DNA of 64,000 nt from an uncultured Lachnospiraceae bacterium (lineage in GTDB: Bacteria > Bacillota > Clostridia > Lachnospirales > Lachnospiraceae), in NCBI GenBank assembly GCA_947564735.1, contig CANOEC010000020.1, forward strand, positions 1-64,000. Direction: 5' to 3'. The notes under the pieces are model-generated. The model was not told where the DNA came from. It saw only the letters and a program-made list of their open reading frames with translations, and searched no databases. Positions 17,709-26,527 of the stretch are shown in pieces. The translations under genes were made by a program, and so were the position numbers. Within the stretch, counting starts at the first letter, position 1; every line of letters starts with the position of its first letter.

Positions 17709-18047
17709 TTATAAACCAAACTCCTTGAACAGTTCTTTACGATATTCCTTATCTTTCAAGGAACGCTCCACATCTTCTTTACGTCCCTTCTCTATAAGCG
17801 CACATATCAAGTTGCCCAGCCTGTTCGCTGCTTGCTGGATTTCCCGCATTACTTCCGGTTGTACATCCTGCTGCATACCTGTCTGTAGCTCTATTTCCTT
17901 ACCTATCCGCATCCATACCTCCCCAGCTATCTGTAGACCTTTCTCCCTGCCTATCTGCAACCCTTCTTCCCTGCCTATACGCAACCCTTCCTCCCTGCCT
18001 TCCGCCCTGCACTTTTTTGCAAAATACGTCGTATAATATTCTCCCAT
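17709..18047 (-). CDS. Free-standing Rpn C-terminal protein (RpnS-like)
   Basis: 112 residues from ATG 18045-18047. It aligns over its whole length with the C-terminal part of the two full-length neighbours (MGEYYTTYFAKKC at the start, KELFKEFGL at the end). Homology also covers the ribosome binding site GGAGAAGGAG and stops at an in-frame TAG just before it, so no nuclease domain is left. The middle has imperfect REEGLQIG-type repeats and then a segment different from the neighbours. It may be a truncated leftover, but retention of exactly the start signal and an intact frame suggests a working antitoxin-like protein. A GTG two codons earlier is less likely because the spacing would be too short. 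Confidence 0.65.
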   Translation of the reverse strand: MGEYYTTYFAKKCRAEGREEGLRIGREEGLQIGREKGLQIAGEVWMRIGKEIELQTGMQQDVQPEVMREIQQAANRLGNLICALIEKGRKEDVERSLKDKEYRKELFKEFGL

Positions 18048-18133
18048 GACCACTCCTTCTCCTTCCTAATATTTATGCAGGACGCACTGAAACTTCGTTT
18101 TCTTCTATAAATGCAGTGGTAATCATTTTCGTC

Positions 18134-19177
18134 TTACAGGCCAAACTCCTTAAGCAATTCTTTCTGGTATTTCCTATCTTTTAGGGAGCGTTTCATATCT
18201 TCTTCACGTCCCTTCTCTACAAGGGCGCTTATTAAGCTGTTCAGTCTGTTGATTCCCACCTGCTCTCCTTCTTCCCGTCCTTCCTGCCTGCACTTTCTCG
18301 CAAAATATGTCGTATAATACTCTCCCATAACCACTCTTTCTCCTTCCGCCTGTCTATCCTGCATTCCAAGCAGTATCTCTTTTAGCTCTTTTTCACCTGT
18401 CAAGGCATACAGCAGCCGCATCATCGGTCCAATATGCCTGATTCTCTGTCCTGTCGGTTGATATGACTTTCCCTCTGCCAGATAGTCAACCACGATACGC
18501 ATATCACTTCTGAACCGCTGTCTGATTTCTTCTGGCAGATGTGTCATCGGATAAAGATGGAGCCTGATGTTATCCACATATTCCAATAGTTCCTCATCTG
18601 CAAGCTTATCCGCAAACAGTTCCTGCATATCAAGATGCGGCTTCCACTCCTTATCACCCCAATAAAGCACCAGAATCACTACCGGATATATCTGCCCTTC
18701 TTCATACTCATTCCGGTACACGGCCCCTTCATACCCAGCCTTGCGCAAAAGCAGACGGTAATTTTCATTCGACTCATTTTCCAGAACATACTGTATCTTT
18801 ATCCTCTGTCCTGCCACACCATCCTGCTGTCCGGACACCTTACTTCCACTTCCTATATTCTCTTTCTTCCTGCTTCCTCTACAATTATGCGCTGCCAGTC
18901 TGCTCGTTGTCCTATTCTCATAATCCATCGTTTCATATTTGCTCACATCATAATACTGGTTACGCAATCGCCCGTACCGCTCCTCCTCTGCCTCTGTTTC
19001 TAATTCCTTATCATCCTCCTTTTGTGTCATTCCCGCATACAGTGTTTCCGTAGGCGCCGCCTGCAGCATCTGTGGCAGAACCACCTGTTTCCCTTTATAC
19101 ACCAGCGCATTAATGATATCTGCAAATACATCCGGGCTGCTTTCCAGTTCCTTCGCCGTCAAATCTTTTTGTCCCAT
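18134..19177 (-). CDS. Rpn-family nuclease, full length, copy 2
   Basis: 347 residues, about 80 percent similar by eye to the copy at 16.3-17.5 kb over the first 300 residues (DVFADIINALVYKGKQVV, YVLENESNENYRLLLRKAGY, YPVVILVLYWGDKEW). The C-terminal part is short: one REEG unit, then NRLNSLISALVEKG and KELLKEFGL. The internal ATG at codon 284 is present (18326-18328), but the signal before it is GGAGAAAGAG, weaker than in the other copies, and the product would have 64 residues. This copy might therefore depend on an antitoxin from a neighbouring gene. It starts with the same sequence before the ATG as copy 1. Confidence 0.8.
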   Translation of the reverse strand: MGQKDLTAKELESSPDVFADIINALVYKGKQVVLPQMLQAAPTETLYAGMTQKEDDKELETEAEEERYGRLRNQYYDVSKYETMDYENRTTSRLAAHNCRGSRKKENIGSGSKVSGQQDGVAGQRIKIQYVLENESNENYRLLLRKAGYEGAVYRNEYEEGQIYPVVILVLYWGDKEWKPHLDMQELFADKLADEELLEYVDNIRLHLYPMTHLPEEIRQRFRSDMRIVVDYLAEGKSYQPTGQRIRHIGPMMRLLYALTGEKELKEILLGMQDRQAEGERVVMGEYYTTYFARKCRQEGREEGEQVGINRLNSLISALVEKGREEDMKRSLKDRKYQKELLKEFGL

Positions 19178-19318
19178 ATGTCCCCTTTCTTCTGTCTATG
19201 CAGGACAACGGGTGTTTCGACTTCTTGCTTCGGACTTGGCATTGTCTGTTGTTTGGAAAGTATTCCACCGGCTGTTCCTGCCCTGTTTGTGAATAAATGG
19301 CAGAATCTGCCGGATAAA
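19178..19318 (-). repeat. Upstream region of Rpn copy 2, homologous to that of copy 1
   Basis: Matches 17477-17622 at most positions, starting with TGTCCCCTTTCTTCTGTC after the start codon. It probably holds the promoter of the gene. Beyond it, up to the pilB stop at 19463, the DNA holds only a hairpin. Confidence 0.7.
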
Positions 19319-19345
19319 ATGAATAAACTCATTTGAAGGAAACCG

Positions 19346-19368
19346 GAGCGGGTTTGGATGACCCGCTC
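19346..19368 (-). terminator. Hairpin downstream of pilB
   Basis: GAGCGGGT ttggatg ACCCGCTC, an 8-bp GC-rich stem about 95 bases after the pilB stop. On the minus strand it is followed by GGTTTCC rather than a clean T run, so it is a possible terminator only. Confidence 0.4.
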
Positions 19369-19462
19369 ACCGTTTCACGAGTTGTTAAGATAAGTGTACA
19401 GAAAAAAGATTTCTTTGTCAATGTTTATCTATTGTAAAAATTAACGAAATATCATTTATTAT

Positions 19463-21166
19463 TTAGATATCAAAGGATACGCGCATCATCTCCGGAACAG
19501 ATGTGATTCCTTCCAGCACATATTTAGTTGCACTCATGCGGAGCGTGTTCATGCCTTCTTCCAAAGCCTTGTTCTTGATATCTTCCGCAGAACCATTTTT
19601 GCTGATGATTGTCTTAAGCGGCTGGGAAACCTCCATAATCTCATAGACACCGATTCGCCCTTTGAACCCGGTGCCGTCGCATCTCGGACAGCCGCACGGC
19701 TCATAAATCGTAAGGTCTTCATCCGGATCCCGCATCAAGAGTTCCAGATCGTCAACGCTGGCTTTCTTCGCGCGCTTACAATCCGGGCACAGCCGGCGCA
19801 CAAGACGCTGCGCGATAACACCGATTGTCGCATCGGCAATCAGATACGGTTCAATTCCCATATCCGCCAGACGCGTAATCGTACTTGCCGCCGAGTTCGT
19901 ATGCAGCGTGGAAACAACCAGATGCCCCGTGATAGACGCCTGTACAGCGATGGATGCTGTCTCTTGGTCTCGAATCTCACCAATCATAATGATATCCGGG
20001 TCCTGACGCAGAATGGAACGCAGCGCCGATGCAAATGTCAGATTCGCCTTATTATTAACCTGCACCTGATTGATACCGTCTATATTCGCCTCCACCGGGT
20101 CTTCTACGGTGATAATATTAACGTCTTCTTTGTTCAGCTCACTCAACGCAGTATACAATGTGGTAGACTTACCGCTTCCGGTAGGTCCGGTTACCAGCAG
20201 AATACCGTGCGGATTCTTAAGGATATGGTCGAATTTCTTCAGTTCATCCGGTCTTAAACCAAGCTGGCTCTTCTCTTTTGTCAGTGCATTCTTGGACGTC
20301 AGACGCATAACGATTTTCTCGCCGTAGACCGTGGGCAGAATGGAAACACGGATATCATACTCACGCCTGTCCACAATCTGCGTAATACGTCCGTCCTGCG
20401 GTTTTCTCTTCTCTGAGATATCCATACCGCCGATAATCTTGATACGTGCCACCATTGCCGGCAGAAGACGCACACTGTAAGTTGCCTTCTCGTACAAAGC
20501 GCCGTCGATACGGTAGCGGATACGCACCTGCCGTTCCATCGGCTCAATATGAATATCGGAAGCCCTCTGTCTGACCGCCTGCTCTATCATACCTTTGACA
20601 AGCTGTACGATGGGCGAGTTATTGACATCTTCACTGTAGAGGTCTTCCTGCTCCACCATCTGGCTTTCTTTTTCTCTCGTATACTCTTCCAGTGCAGAAT
20701 TTACCTCCGCCTGTCCGTAGTATCTGTCGATTGCCAGCATAACGCTTCCGGTTGTCGCCACCACCGGCTCGACCTGCATATTGGTAATGATATTAATGTC
20801 ATCCAGTGCTGCTATGTCCATGGGGTCAGCCATTGCAACCCGCAGCATCATATTATCCTGTGAGTACTCAAAAGGCAGTACTTTGTATTTCTTAAGCACA
20901 TTCGCCGGAACAAGCTTCAAGATGTCTTCTTCTATCTCCACATTCTGCAGTTCGACCATGTCATATTGAAGCTGACTACTGAGCGCCTTGGCAATCGTCT
21001 CCTCCGTTACGATTCCCTCATCTACCAGTACCTCGCCCAGCTTCCTGCCAGTACCCTTTTGTCTGGAAAGACCTCTGTCCAAATCGTCAATGGTAATGAC
21101 TCCGCTATTTACAAGCACATCACCGAGACGCAGTTTTTTTCTGTTGATATCCATACCGTGTAACAT
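19463..21166 (-). CDS. pilB: Type IV pilus extension ATPase PilB
   Basis: 567 residues, typical size. The N-terminal T2SSE_N part carries two copies of a LGDVLV/LGEVLV segment (residues 10-55). The ATPase part has Walker A GPTGSGKSTTLYTAL at about 325-340, the Asp box and Walker B DPDIIMIGEIRD, the His box TGHLVVSTLHTN, and a zinc site formed by CPDC (about 457) and CGCPRC (about 495), which separates extension ATPases from PilT. It powers pilin insertion through PilC. The start could be Met1 or the ATG at codon 5, since GGGG lies directly next to the first. It is separated from pilC by the Rpn genes, which is unusual. Confidence 0.95.
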   Translation of the reverse strand: MLHGMDINRKKLRLGDVLVNSGVITIDDLDRGLSRQKGTGRKLGEVLVDEGIVTEETIAKALSSQLQYDMVELQNVEIEEDILKLVPANVLKKYKVLPFEYSQDNMMLRVAMADPMDIAALDDINIITNMQVEPVVATTGSVMLAIDRYYGQAEVNSALEEYTREKESQMVEQEDLYSEDVNNSPIVQLVKGMIEQAVRQRASDIHIEPMERQVRIRYRIDGALYEKATYSVRLLPAMVARIKIIGGMDISEKRKPQDGRITQIVDRREYDIRVSILPTVYGEKIVMRLTSKNALTKEKSQLGLRPDELKKFDHILKNPHGILLVTGPTGSGKSTTLYTALSELNKEDVNIITVEDPVEANIDGINQVQVNNKANLTFASALRSILRQDPDIIMIGEIRDQETASIAVQASITGHLVVSTLHTNSAASTITRLADMGIEPYLIADATIGVIAQRLVRRLCPDCKRAKKASVDDLELLMRDPDEDLTIYEPCGCPRCDGTGFKGRIGVYEIMEVSQPLKTIISKNGSAEDIKNKALEEGMNTLRMSATKYVLEGITSVPEMMRVSFDI

Positions 21167-21349
21167 CCCCTATTCTTTCTTTGGTTAAAACTGCCGTACA
21201 TTTAATTTATTTTACCACAAAAAACAATGTGTGGCAAAAAATATTCCGCTCCTGCAGCGCTTTCTCCGTGGCGTTTTCCTATAACGATTCGGGTGTCAAA
21301 AGGCGCTCTGGCGATTTTGTATCGGCAAATTGCACTTTTTCCATAAGCT

Positions 21350-22474
21350 CTATATTTTCCGCATATAATAGTTCCCGTTTACTTGACCGGCATATCCAGC
21401 CACACAAAGCTGCAGCAGTTCGTGGCACAGCTTGGGAATCGTGATAGACTGTCCATAGACCTCCCCGTAAGTCTGTTGTAACGTCTGTATGGACTGGGGC
21501 TGCAAATCCAATATACGCACAAGCTGTCCGCCCACGCCGTCTATGGGAAAAAAAGTCTGCTGCTCACAGACAATACCGCCCTCATATCCGGGCTTTAATT
21601 CATTCAACAAGTCCTGTGCCGAAAGGACAATCCCCGCCCCCTGCTTAATCAGCCTGTTACACCCGCTGCTGAACGGGTCGGTCACTCTCCCCGGCAGCGC
21701 ATAGACTTCCCTCCCCTGCTCTAACGCCATATCCACGGTAATCAGCGTACCGCTGCGCTCTTTTGCCTCAATGACTAACACCGCATCGCACAATCCACTG
21801 ATGATACGGTTTCTTGGTGGAAAAAGGAACGCTCTCGGTTCTATTCCCGGCGGATATTCGGAGCAGATTCCGCCCTTTACTATCAGCTGATCGTACAGCG
21901 CTCTGTGCTCAGGCGGATAGCAGATATCCACACCGCTGCCGAGCACGCTTAAGGAAAAACCGCCTGCATGGAGCGCCGCCTGCTGCCCGATCCCGTCAAT
22001 TCCTCTCGCCATGCCGCTTACGACCTGTATCCCTGCTTCTGCCAGCATCTGACCAAACTGCTTCGCCATCATCCTGCCGTATTGCGTGCATTCTCTGGTA
22101 CCTATTACGGCGACCGATTTTTGGCGGTCATCCGGCAATTTCCCCACATAATAGAGGGCGCACGGTGCGTCGGGTACGGACGTCAGTTTTTTCGGAAAAC
22201 CTTCTTCCTCTGCTGTGATAAACGATATGCCCCTTGCCTGCATCTGCTCATACTCGGTTACCACATCGGCGCACTGTGCCGCCGCCGTGATTTTCTCCGC
22301 CTTCTTTTTACTGCGCCCGCTCAGTTTCTCTGCAAGCTGTCCCCTCTTCGCCATTTCATAGACTTCTTCTGCCCGTCCAAGCTTCCTGAGTTCCCGAAAC
22401 AATTGTCTGCTTCCTACTCCCACCGCCCGGTACAGCCAATGAATGTACGCCTTCTCTGCCTCCTGTATCATCAC
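21350..22474 (-). CDS. dprA: DNA-processing protein DprA
   Basis: 374 residues. DprA protects incoming single-stranded DNA and loads RecA during natural transformation. The Rossmann-like domain is clear: VIGTRECTQYGRMMAKQFG, VVSGMARGIDGIGQQAALHA, VLGSGVDICYPPEH, RNRIISGLCDAVLVIEA and SGTLITVDMALEQGREVYAL. An N-terminal SAM-like region and a C-terminal winged-helix segment (LVRILDLQPQSIQTLQQTYG) flank it. The start overlaps the comM stop by 4 bp, so the two genes are translated together. With the pilus genes on both sides it suggests a DNA-uptake region. Confidence 0.95.
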   Translation of the reverse strand: MMIQEAEKAYIHWLYRAVGVGSRQLFRELRKLGRAEEVYEMAKRGQLAEKLSGRSKKKAEKITAAAQCADVVTEYEQMQARGISFITAEEEGFPKKLTSVPDAPCALYYVGKLPDDRQKSVAVIGTRECTQYGRMMAKQFGQMLAEAGIQVVSGMARGIDGIGQQAALHAGGFSLSVLGSGVDICYPPEHRALYDQLIVKGGICSEYPPGIEPRAFLFPPRNRIISGLCDAVLVIEAKERSGTLITVDMALEQGREVYALPGRVTDPFSSGCNRLIKQGAGIVLSAQDLLNELKPGYEGGIVCEQQTFFPIDGVGGQLVRILDLQPQSIQTLQQTYGEVYGQSITIPKLCHELLQLCVAGYAGQVNGNYYMRKI

Positions 22475-23988
22475 TGAAACACCTCCATCTGTCTGTAGCT
22501 GATTGCCTCCGCCAGATGTTCTTCCCGAATCTGTCCACAGCCATCCAGATCGGCGATGGTCCTCGAAACCTTCAGGATTCTGTGATAGCCTCTGGCGGAA
22601 AGCTTCATCGCGCTAAATACTTTTTCCATAAAACGTCTCTCTTCATGGTCCAAAGGACAAAATCGTTCCACATCCGCAGCCTTCATTTCCGAATTAAAGC
22701 ACAGCTTCGTACCCACAAAGCGTTCCATCTGTCTGTCTCTGGCTGCCATCACTTTTGTCCTAATCTGCGCACTGCTCTCGCCGGCGGACCGTCCTGCAAT
22801 ATCCTCAAATGCCACCGGCTGAGCCTCCACGCAGATATCTATCCTGTCAAGAACCGGTCCCGACACACGCCGCAGATAGCGCCTGATTTCATAGGGCGTA
22901 CAATGGCATTTCGCCATATCCGGATAATAACCGCAAGGACATGGGTTCATCGCCCCGACCAGCATCAAATCCGCCGGATAGACATATGTCCCTGCGCTTC
23001 TGGCAATCTGTACCTGTTTATCCTCCAGCGGCTGTCTTAAGATATCAAGCGTTTCTCTTTTAAATTCCGGTAATTCATCCAGAAAAAGCACCCCGCGGTG
23101 CGCAAGGCTGATAATGCCCGGCATGGGAATCCGTCCGCCTCCGGCGAGTGCGCGTCCTGTAATCGTATGGTGGGGATTTAAAAAAGGACGTTCTTTCCTA
23201 AGACTGCCTGCAGACCGCAGCAGACCGGAAATACTGTAGATGGAAGACACTTCCATGCTTTCTTCCATGGACATCGGTGGAAGAATCGAGGGGATGCGCC
23301 GTGCAAGCATTGTTTTGCCCGCTCCCGGCGCTCCCACAATCAGCAGATGATGAAAACCCGCCGCCGCTATCTGTGCCGCACGTTTCATTCGCTCCTGTCC
23401 ATTGATATCCGCAAAATCCTCGCCGCCCATCCCATCTTCTTCCGGCGTTTCTTTCCGTTGTACCGGTACATAAGAAAGTTTCCCCGTCAAGATGTCTATC
23501 GCTTCCTTCATATCCGTTACGCCGATGCTCTCCATTTCCTTCACAAGCTGTCCTTCCCACAGATTGTCCTGCGGAAGAATACAACGCTTAATCCCTCTGC
23601 CGGCTGCTTCACGCACGATGGGCAGCACGCCTTTTACAAACTTGACTTCCCCCGACAAGCCAAGTTCGCCAATAAACAGTGTATCCTTTACCGCCTCTTT
23701 AGAAAGCTTGGATAAGGCGCACATAACGCCGACCGCCACCGGAAGGTCAAACATCGTTCCGCTCTTTGGGATATCTGCCGGGGATAAATTCACATTGATG
23801 CAGGCTGGCGGCAAAACCACACCCACATTTTTGAGCGCAACCTTGACGCGCTCTCTGGCTTCCCTCACCTCACAGCCGGGAAGCCCCACAATCTGAAAGC
23901 AGGGCAGACCTTGTGAAATATCCACCTCCACTTGGACAAGACAGCTACGGATACCGTAAATTGCCCCTGATGTAATTGTACTAAACAA
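22471..23988 (-). CDS. comM: YifB/ComM family AAA ATPase (Mg chelatase-like)
   Basis: 505 residues. N-terminal ChlI-like domain (GLPCFQIVGLPGCEVREARE, NLSPADIPKSG), a central AAA module with Walker A GAPGAGKTMLARRIPSILPP, Walker B GVLFLDELPEFKRETLDILR, a cysteine pattern NPCPCGYY...CHC typical of the family, and the C-terminal domain (SARGYHRILKVSRTIADLDG). ComM is a hexameric helicase that drives branch migration when transformed DNA is integrated. It is coupled to dprA by a 4-bp overlap. Confidence 0.95.
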   Translation of the reverse strand: MFSTITSGAIYGIRSCLVQVEVDISQGLPCFQIVGLPGCEVREARERVKVALKNVGVVLPPACINVNLSPADIPKSGTMFDLPVAVGVMCALSKLSKEAVKDTLFIGELGLSGEVKFVKGVLPIVREAAGRGIKRCILPQDNLWEGQLVKEMESIGVTDMKEAIDILTGKLSYVPVQRKETPEEDGMGGEDFADINGQERMKRAAQIAAAGFHHLLIVGAPGAGKTMLARRIPSILPPMSMEESMEVSSIYSISGLLRSAGSLRKERPFLNPHHTITGRALAGGGRIPMPGIISLAHRGVLFLDELPEFKRETLDILRQPLEDKQVQIARSAGTYVYPADLMLVGAMNPCPCGYYPDMAKCHCTPYEIRRYLRRVSGPVLDRIDICVEAQPVAFEDIAGRSAGESSAQIRTKVMAARDRQMERFVGTKLCFNSEMKAADVERFCPLDHEERRFMEKVFSAMKLSARGYHRILKVSRTIADLDGCGQIREEHLAEAISYRQMEVFQ

Positions 23989-24138
23989 CTCTTCTCCTCC
24001 TTTTCATTCATTGTCTTAATCAGATGCATCTTTTCACAAAAACGCTTCTATCAATGTCTGTAAGTCTGAAATCTGGTGGCGATACGCCGGAAACAATAGA
24101 ATCTTCTCAGAACGACAGATATCATTTTTACATCATAA

Positions 24139-24166
24139 AAGGACTTGGCATTCTTGTCAAGTCCTT
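24139..24166 (-). terminator. Terminator after pilT
   Basis: AAGGACTTG and CAAGTCCTT form a 9-bp stem with a 10-base loop. On the minus strand the stem runs into TTTTATG. It lies 75 bases after the pilT stop and separates pilT from comM. Confidence 0.65.
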
Positions 24167-24241
24167 AACGTATTATAATTATATAATCTCAGAGACATAT
24201 TTATGCAGCAGTCCGAACCGTCATCTCTATTCCAATATATC

Positions 24242-25297
24242 CTACATCACTTTATTCTGCATCCCGTCGGGATCCTGCGCAAACTGGATCGCCATCTCCC
24301 TGTCGATTTTCCCTTCATAGAAAAGCTGCGTGATGGCATCATCCATCGTAATCATGCCCATCTTGCGGTTCGTCTGCATCACCGTCGCAAGCTGATGGGA
24401 TTTGCCTTCACGAATCAGATTCCTGACCGCGTGATTCGCATGCATGACCTCGAATGCCGCCACCCGTCCGTGACCATCCACCGTAGGAATCAACTGCTGG
24501 GAAATAACAGCCTCCAATACATTCGCAAACTGTACTCGAATCTGTTGCTGCTGATGGGGAGGAAAAACGTCGATAACACGGTCTACCGTACTCGCCGCAC
24601 CGATTGTATGCAGGGTTGACAGTACCAGATGCCCCGTCTCCGCCGCTGTAATGGCAACGCTGATGGTCTCAAAATCACGCATCTCACCCACAAGAATCAC
24701 GTCCGGATCCTCACGCAGCGCGGCACGAAGCGCATTGGCATAATTCTGCGAATCCAGACCGATTTCCCTCTGGTTGACCATCGCCATCTTATGCTGATGA
24801 AGATATTCGATGGGATCCTCCAATGTGATGACATGGGCGTCCCTGTTATTGTTAATCTTATCGATAATTGCTGCAAGCGTCGTAGATTTACCGCTTCCGG
24901 TTGGTCCCGTGACCAGAATCAGACCTCTTTTGCGTTCATAGAGGTTGATAACCGAATCCGGCACGCCAAGCACCTCAGGCGACGGCACTTTCGTTCCCAC
25001 GAGACGGAGTGCCATCGCCGCAGAACCTCTCTGCTTATACACATTAACACGGTATCTTCCCAGCTCCGGTATGGAGAAGGACATATCATACTCTCCACGT
25101 TCCTCAAAGCGCTCTCGTTGCACATCGCTCATCATAGAATAGGCAATTGCCAGTGTATCCGCAGGCAGCATCCGCGGGTAATTCATCGTAATCAGATTAC
25201 CGTTTACACGCATCTTCGGCGGTATTCCCACCGTAATATGTACGTCAGATGCCTTCGCATCACACGCCACTCTCATAATCTCTTCTATTGTCGGCAT
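24242..25297 (-). CDS. pilT: Pilus retraction ATPase PilT
   Basis: 351 residues, the standard PilT length, without the N-terminal domain and zinc site of PilB. PAS-like N-terminal part (ASDVHITVGIPPKMRVNG), Walker A GPTGSGKSTTL at about 131, Asp box and Walker B EDPDVILVGEMRD at about 196, His box ETGHLVLSTLHT, and the family-specific AIRNLIREGK-like element here read as AVRNLIREGKSHQL. It disassembles the fibre to power twitching or DNA uptake. It follows the HD-domain gene by 62 bp. Confidence 0.95.
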   Translation of the reverse strand: MPTIEEIMRVACDAKASDVHITVGIPPKMRVNGNLITMNYPRMLPADTLAIAYSMMSDVQRERFEERGEYDMSFSIPELGRYRVNVYKQRGSAAMALRLVGTKVPSPEVLGVPDSVINLYERKRGLILVTGPTGSGKSTTLAAIIDKINNNRDAHVITLEDPIEYLHQHKMAMVNQREIGLDSQNYANALRAALREDPDVILVGEMRDFETISVAITAAETGHLVLSTLHTIGAASTVDRVIDVFPPHQQQQIRVQFANVLEAVISQQLIPTVDGHGRVAAFEVMHANHAVRNLIREGKSHQLATVMQTNRKMGMITMDDAITQLFYEGKIDREMAIQFAQDPDGMQNKVM

Positions 25298-25359
25298 TTC
25301 CTTCCCCTGCCCCTTTTCACATAGTATATTTGTATCAGCCGCCTCTTAAGCCCGGCTGT

Positions 25360-26496
25360 CTACTTCGTATCCTGCACTGCCACATACTCCGGTTCTTCCA
25401 CCTTAAATCCCTGCCGCTTCAGTAAATCAATATCCATCACATAACGATTATCCATCGTCTTCATGATATCCTTAATCTCCAAATCCCCGAACATCTCTCT
25501 GTCGCTTAAGTCCACGATGCTGTTATCGCCAAACATCAGTATCATCGGCTCCAAAATATTCTGTTCATTGGCATTGAGCACAAGCGCCTTCTCGCCGGTA
25601 TTTAGCTCCACGCTGACGCCCGGCGCGAGAATATTGATGGAACGTATCAAAGCCCTCACAACATCGCTGTCATATACCTGCGGATTCTCCAGAAGATGCT
25701 TGATTGCCGCCACCTCGGATTCCGGCTCCTTCTCGACCTGCATCGCCGTCATTGTGTCATAGGTCTCTGCTACTGCAAGAACCTTGGCTCCTCTTACTGT
25801 CTTCATGGAGGAAATGTCCTCATCGTTTTCAAGGCTCTCCAACGCCCTCTGCGCCTGTGAACAGATACGCTTGACATTCGGGCTGGATGAAAATACCATA
25901 TCAATCAGATTGTGTCCCTGTATCTGTGACATACGGACGGCTTCCTGCTCTTCCTCCGTCAGAATATCTTTCTCTTTAATGTTCTTAGGCACCATCAGCT
26001 TGCCGATGTCATGGACGATCGCCGCCTGCACGGTATCCGCCTGCTCATCCAGTCTCATATTCATTTTGTGCGTCACCATAGCGCACAGAATCGCCACGTT
26101 CAGGGAATGCTTATACAGATAATCTTCCTTACTCCGCAGATTCTGGACGAAATTAATTTTCTTATCTATGTGGCCGTAACTTTTTACAATGTTTGCAGCT
26201 ATCGCAGGCATCTTGTAGAACCTTCCCGTCTGCAGAATCTTATCAAGCTCCTCCTGTATGGAAAAAACATACATCGTCTGAAAGCGCTCAAAATCAATAT
26301 CCGCCTGTGTCATCGGCGGAACGGGTTCCGCCGGTTCCAGCACAAAAATACCAATCAGACCGAAATTTCTGATACTCACAATCCCCTGCGTTGTCAGCTT
26401 AGAGTTCCTCTCATACAACAAAACACCGTTTTTATTATAGATAGGACGCGCAAGCCGCATTCCTGTCTTTAAATCATCCCTCTTTACAAAAAGCAT
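25360..26496 (-). CDS. HD-domain protein related to HD-GYP phosphodiesterases, GYP motif missing
   Basis: 378 residues from ATG 26494-26496 (AGGAGG and GGGGG upstream; an earlier start at 26562 would overlap sigK and is rejected). Residues 1-70 resemble the DUF3391/PilZ-like lead of such proteins (DDLKTGMRLARPIYNKNGVL). The HD site is visible as HSLNVAILCAMVTHKM and AAIVHDIGKLMVP. The following region, where active enzymes have HHE and GYP, reads VKRICSQAQRALESLENDED, so several metal ligands are lost. A receptor or regulatory role is more likely than cyclic-di-GMP hydrolysis. Its place between sigK and pilT suggests control of pili or late sporulation. Confidence 0.75.
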   Translation of the reverse strand: MLFVKRDDLKTGMRLARPIYNKNGVLLYERNSKLTTQGIVSIRNFGLIGIFVLEPAEPVPPMTQADIDFERFQTMYVFSIQEELDKILQTGRFYKMPAIAANIVKSYGHIDKKINFVQNLRSKEDYLYKHSLNVAILCAMVTHKMNMRLDEQADTVQAAIVHDIGKLMVPKNIKEKDILTEEEQEAVRMSQIQGHNLIDMVFSSSPNVKRICSQAQRALESLENDEDISSMKTVRGAKVLAVAETYDTMTAMQVEKEPESEVAAIKHLLENPQVYDSDVVRALIRSINILAPGVSVELNTGEKALVLNANEQNILEPMILMFGDNSIVDLSDREMFGDLEIKDIMKTMDNRYVMDIDLLKRQGFKVEEPEYVAVQDTK

Positions 26497-26527
26497 CCCC
26501 CTTTTTTCCTCCTTTGTCGCTGTGCCG

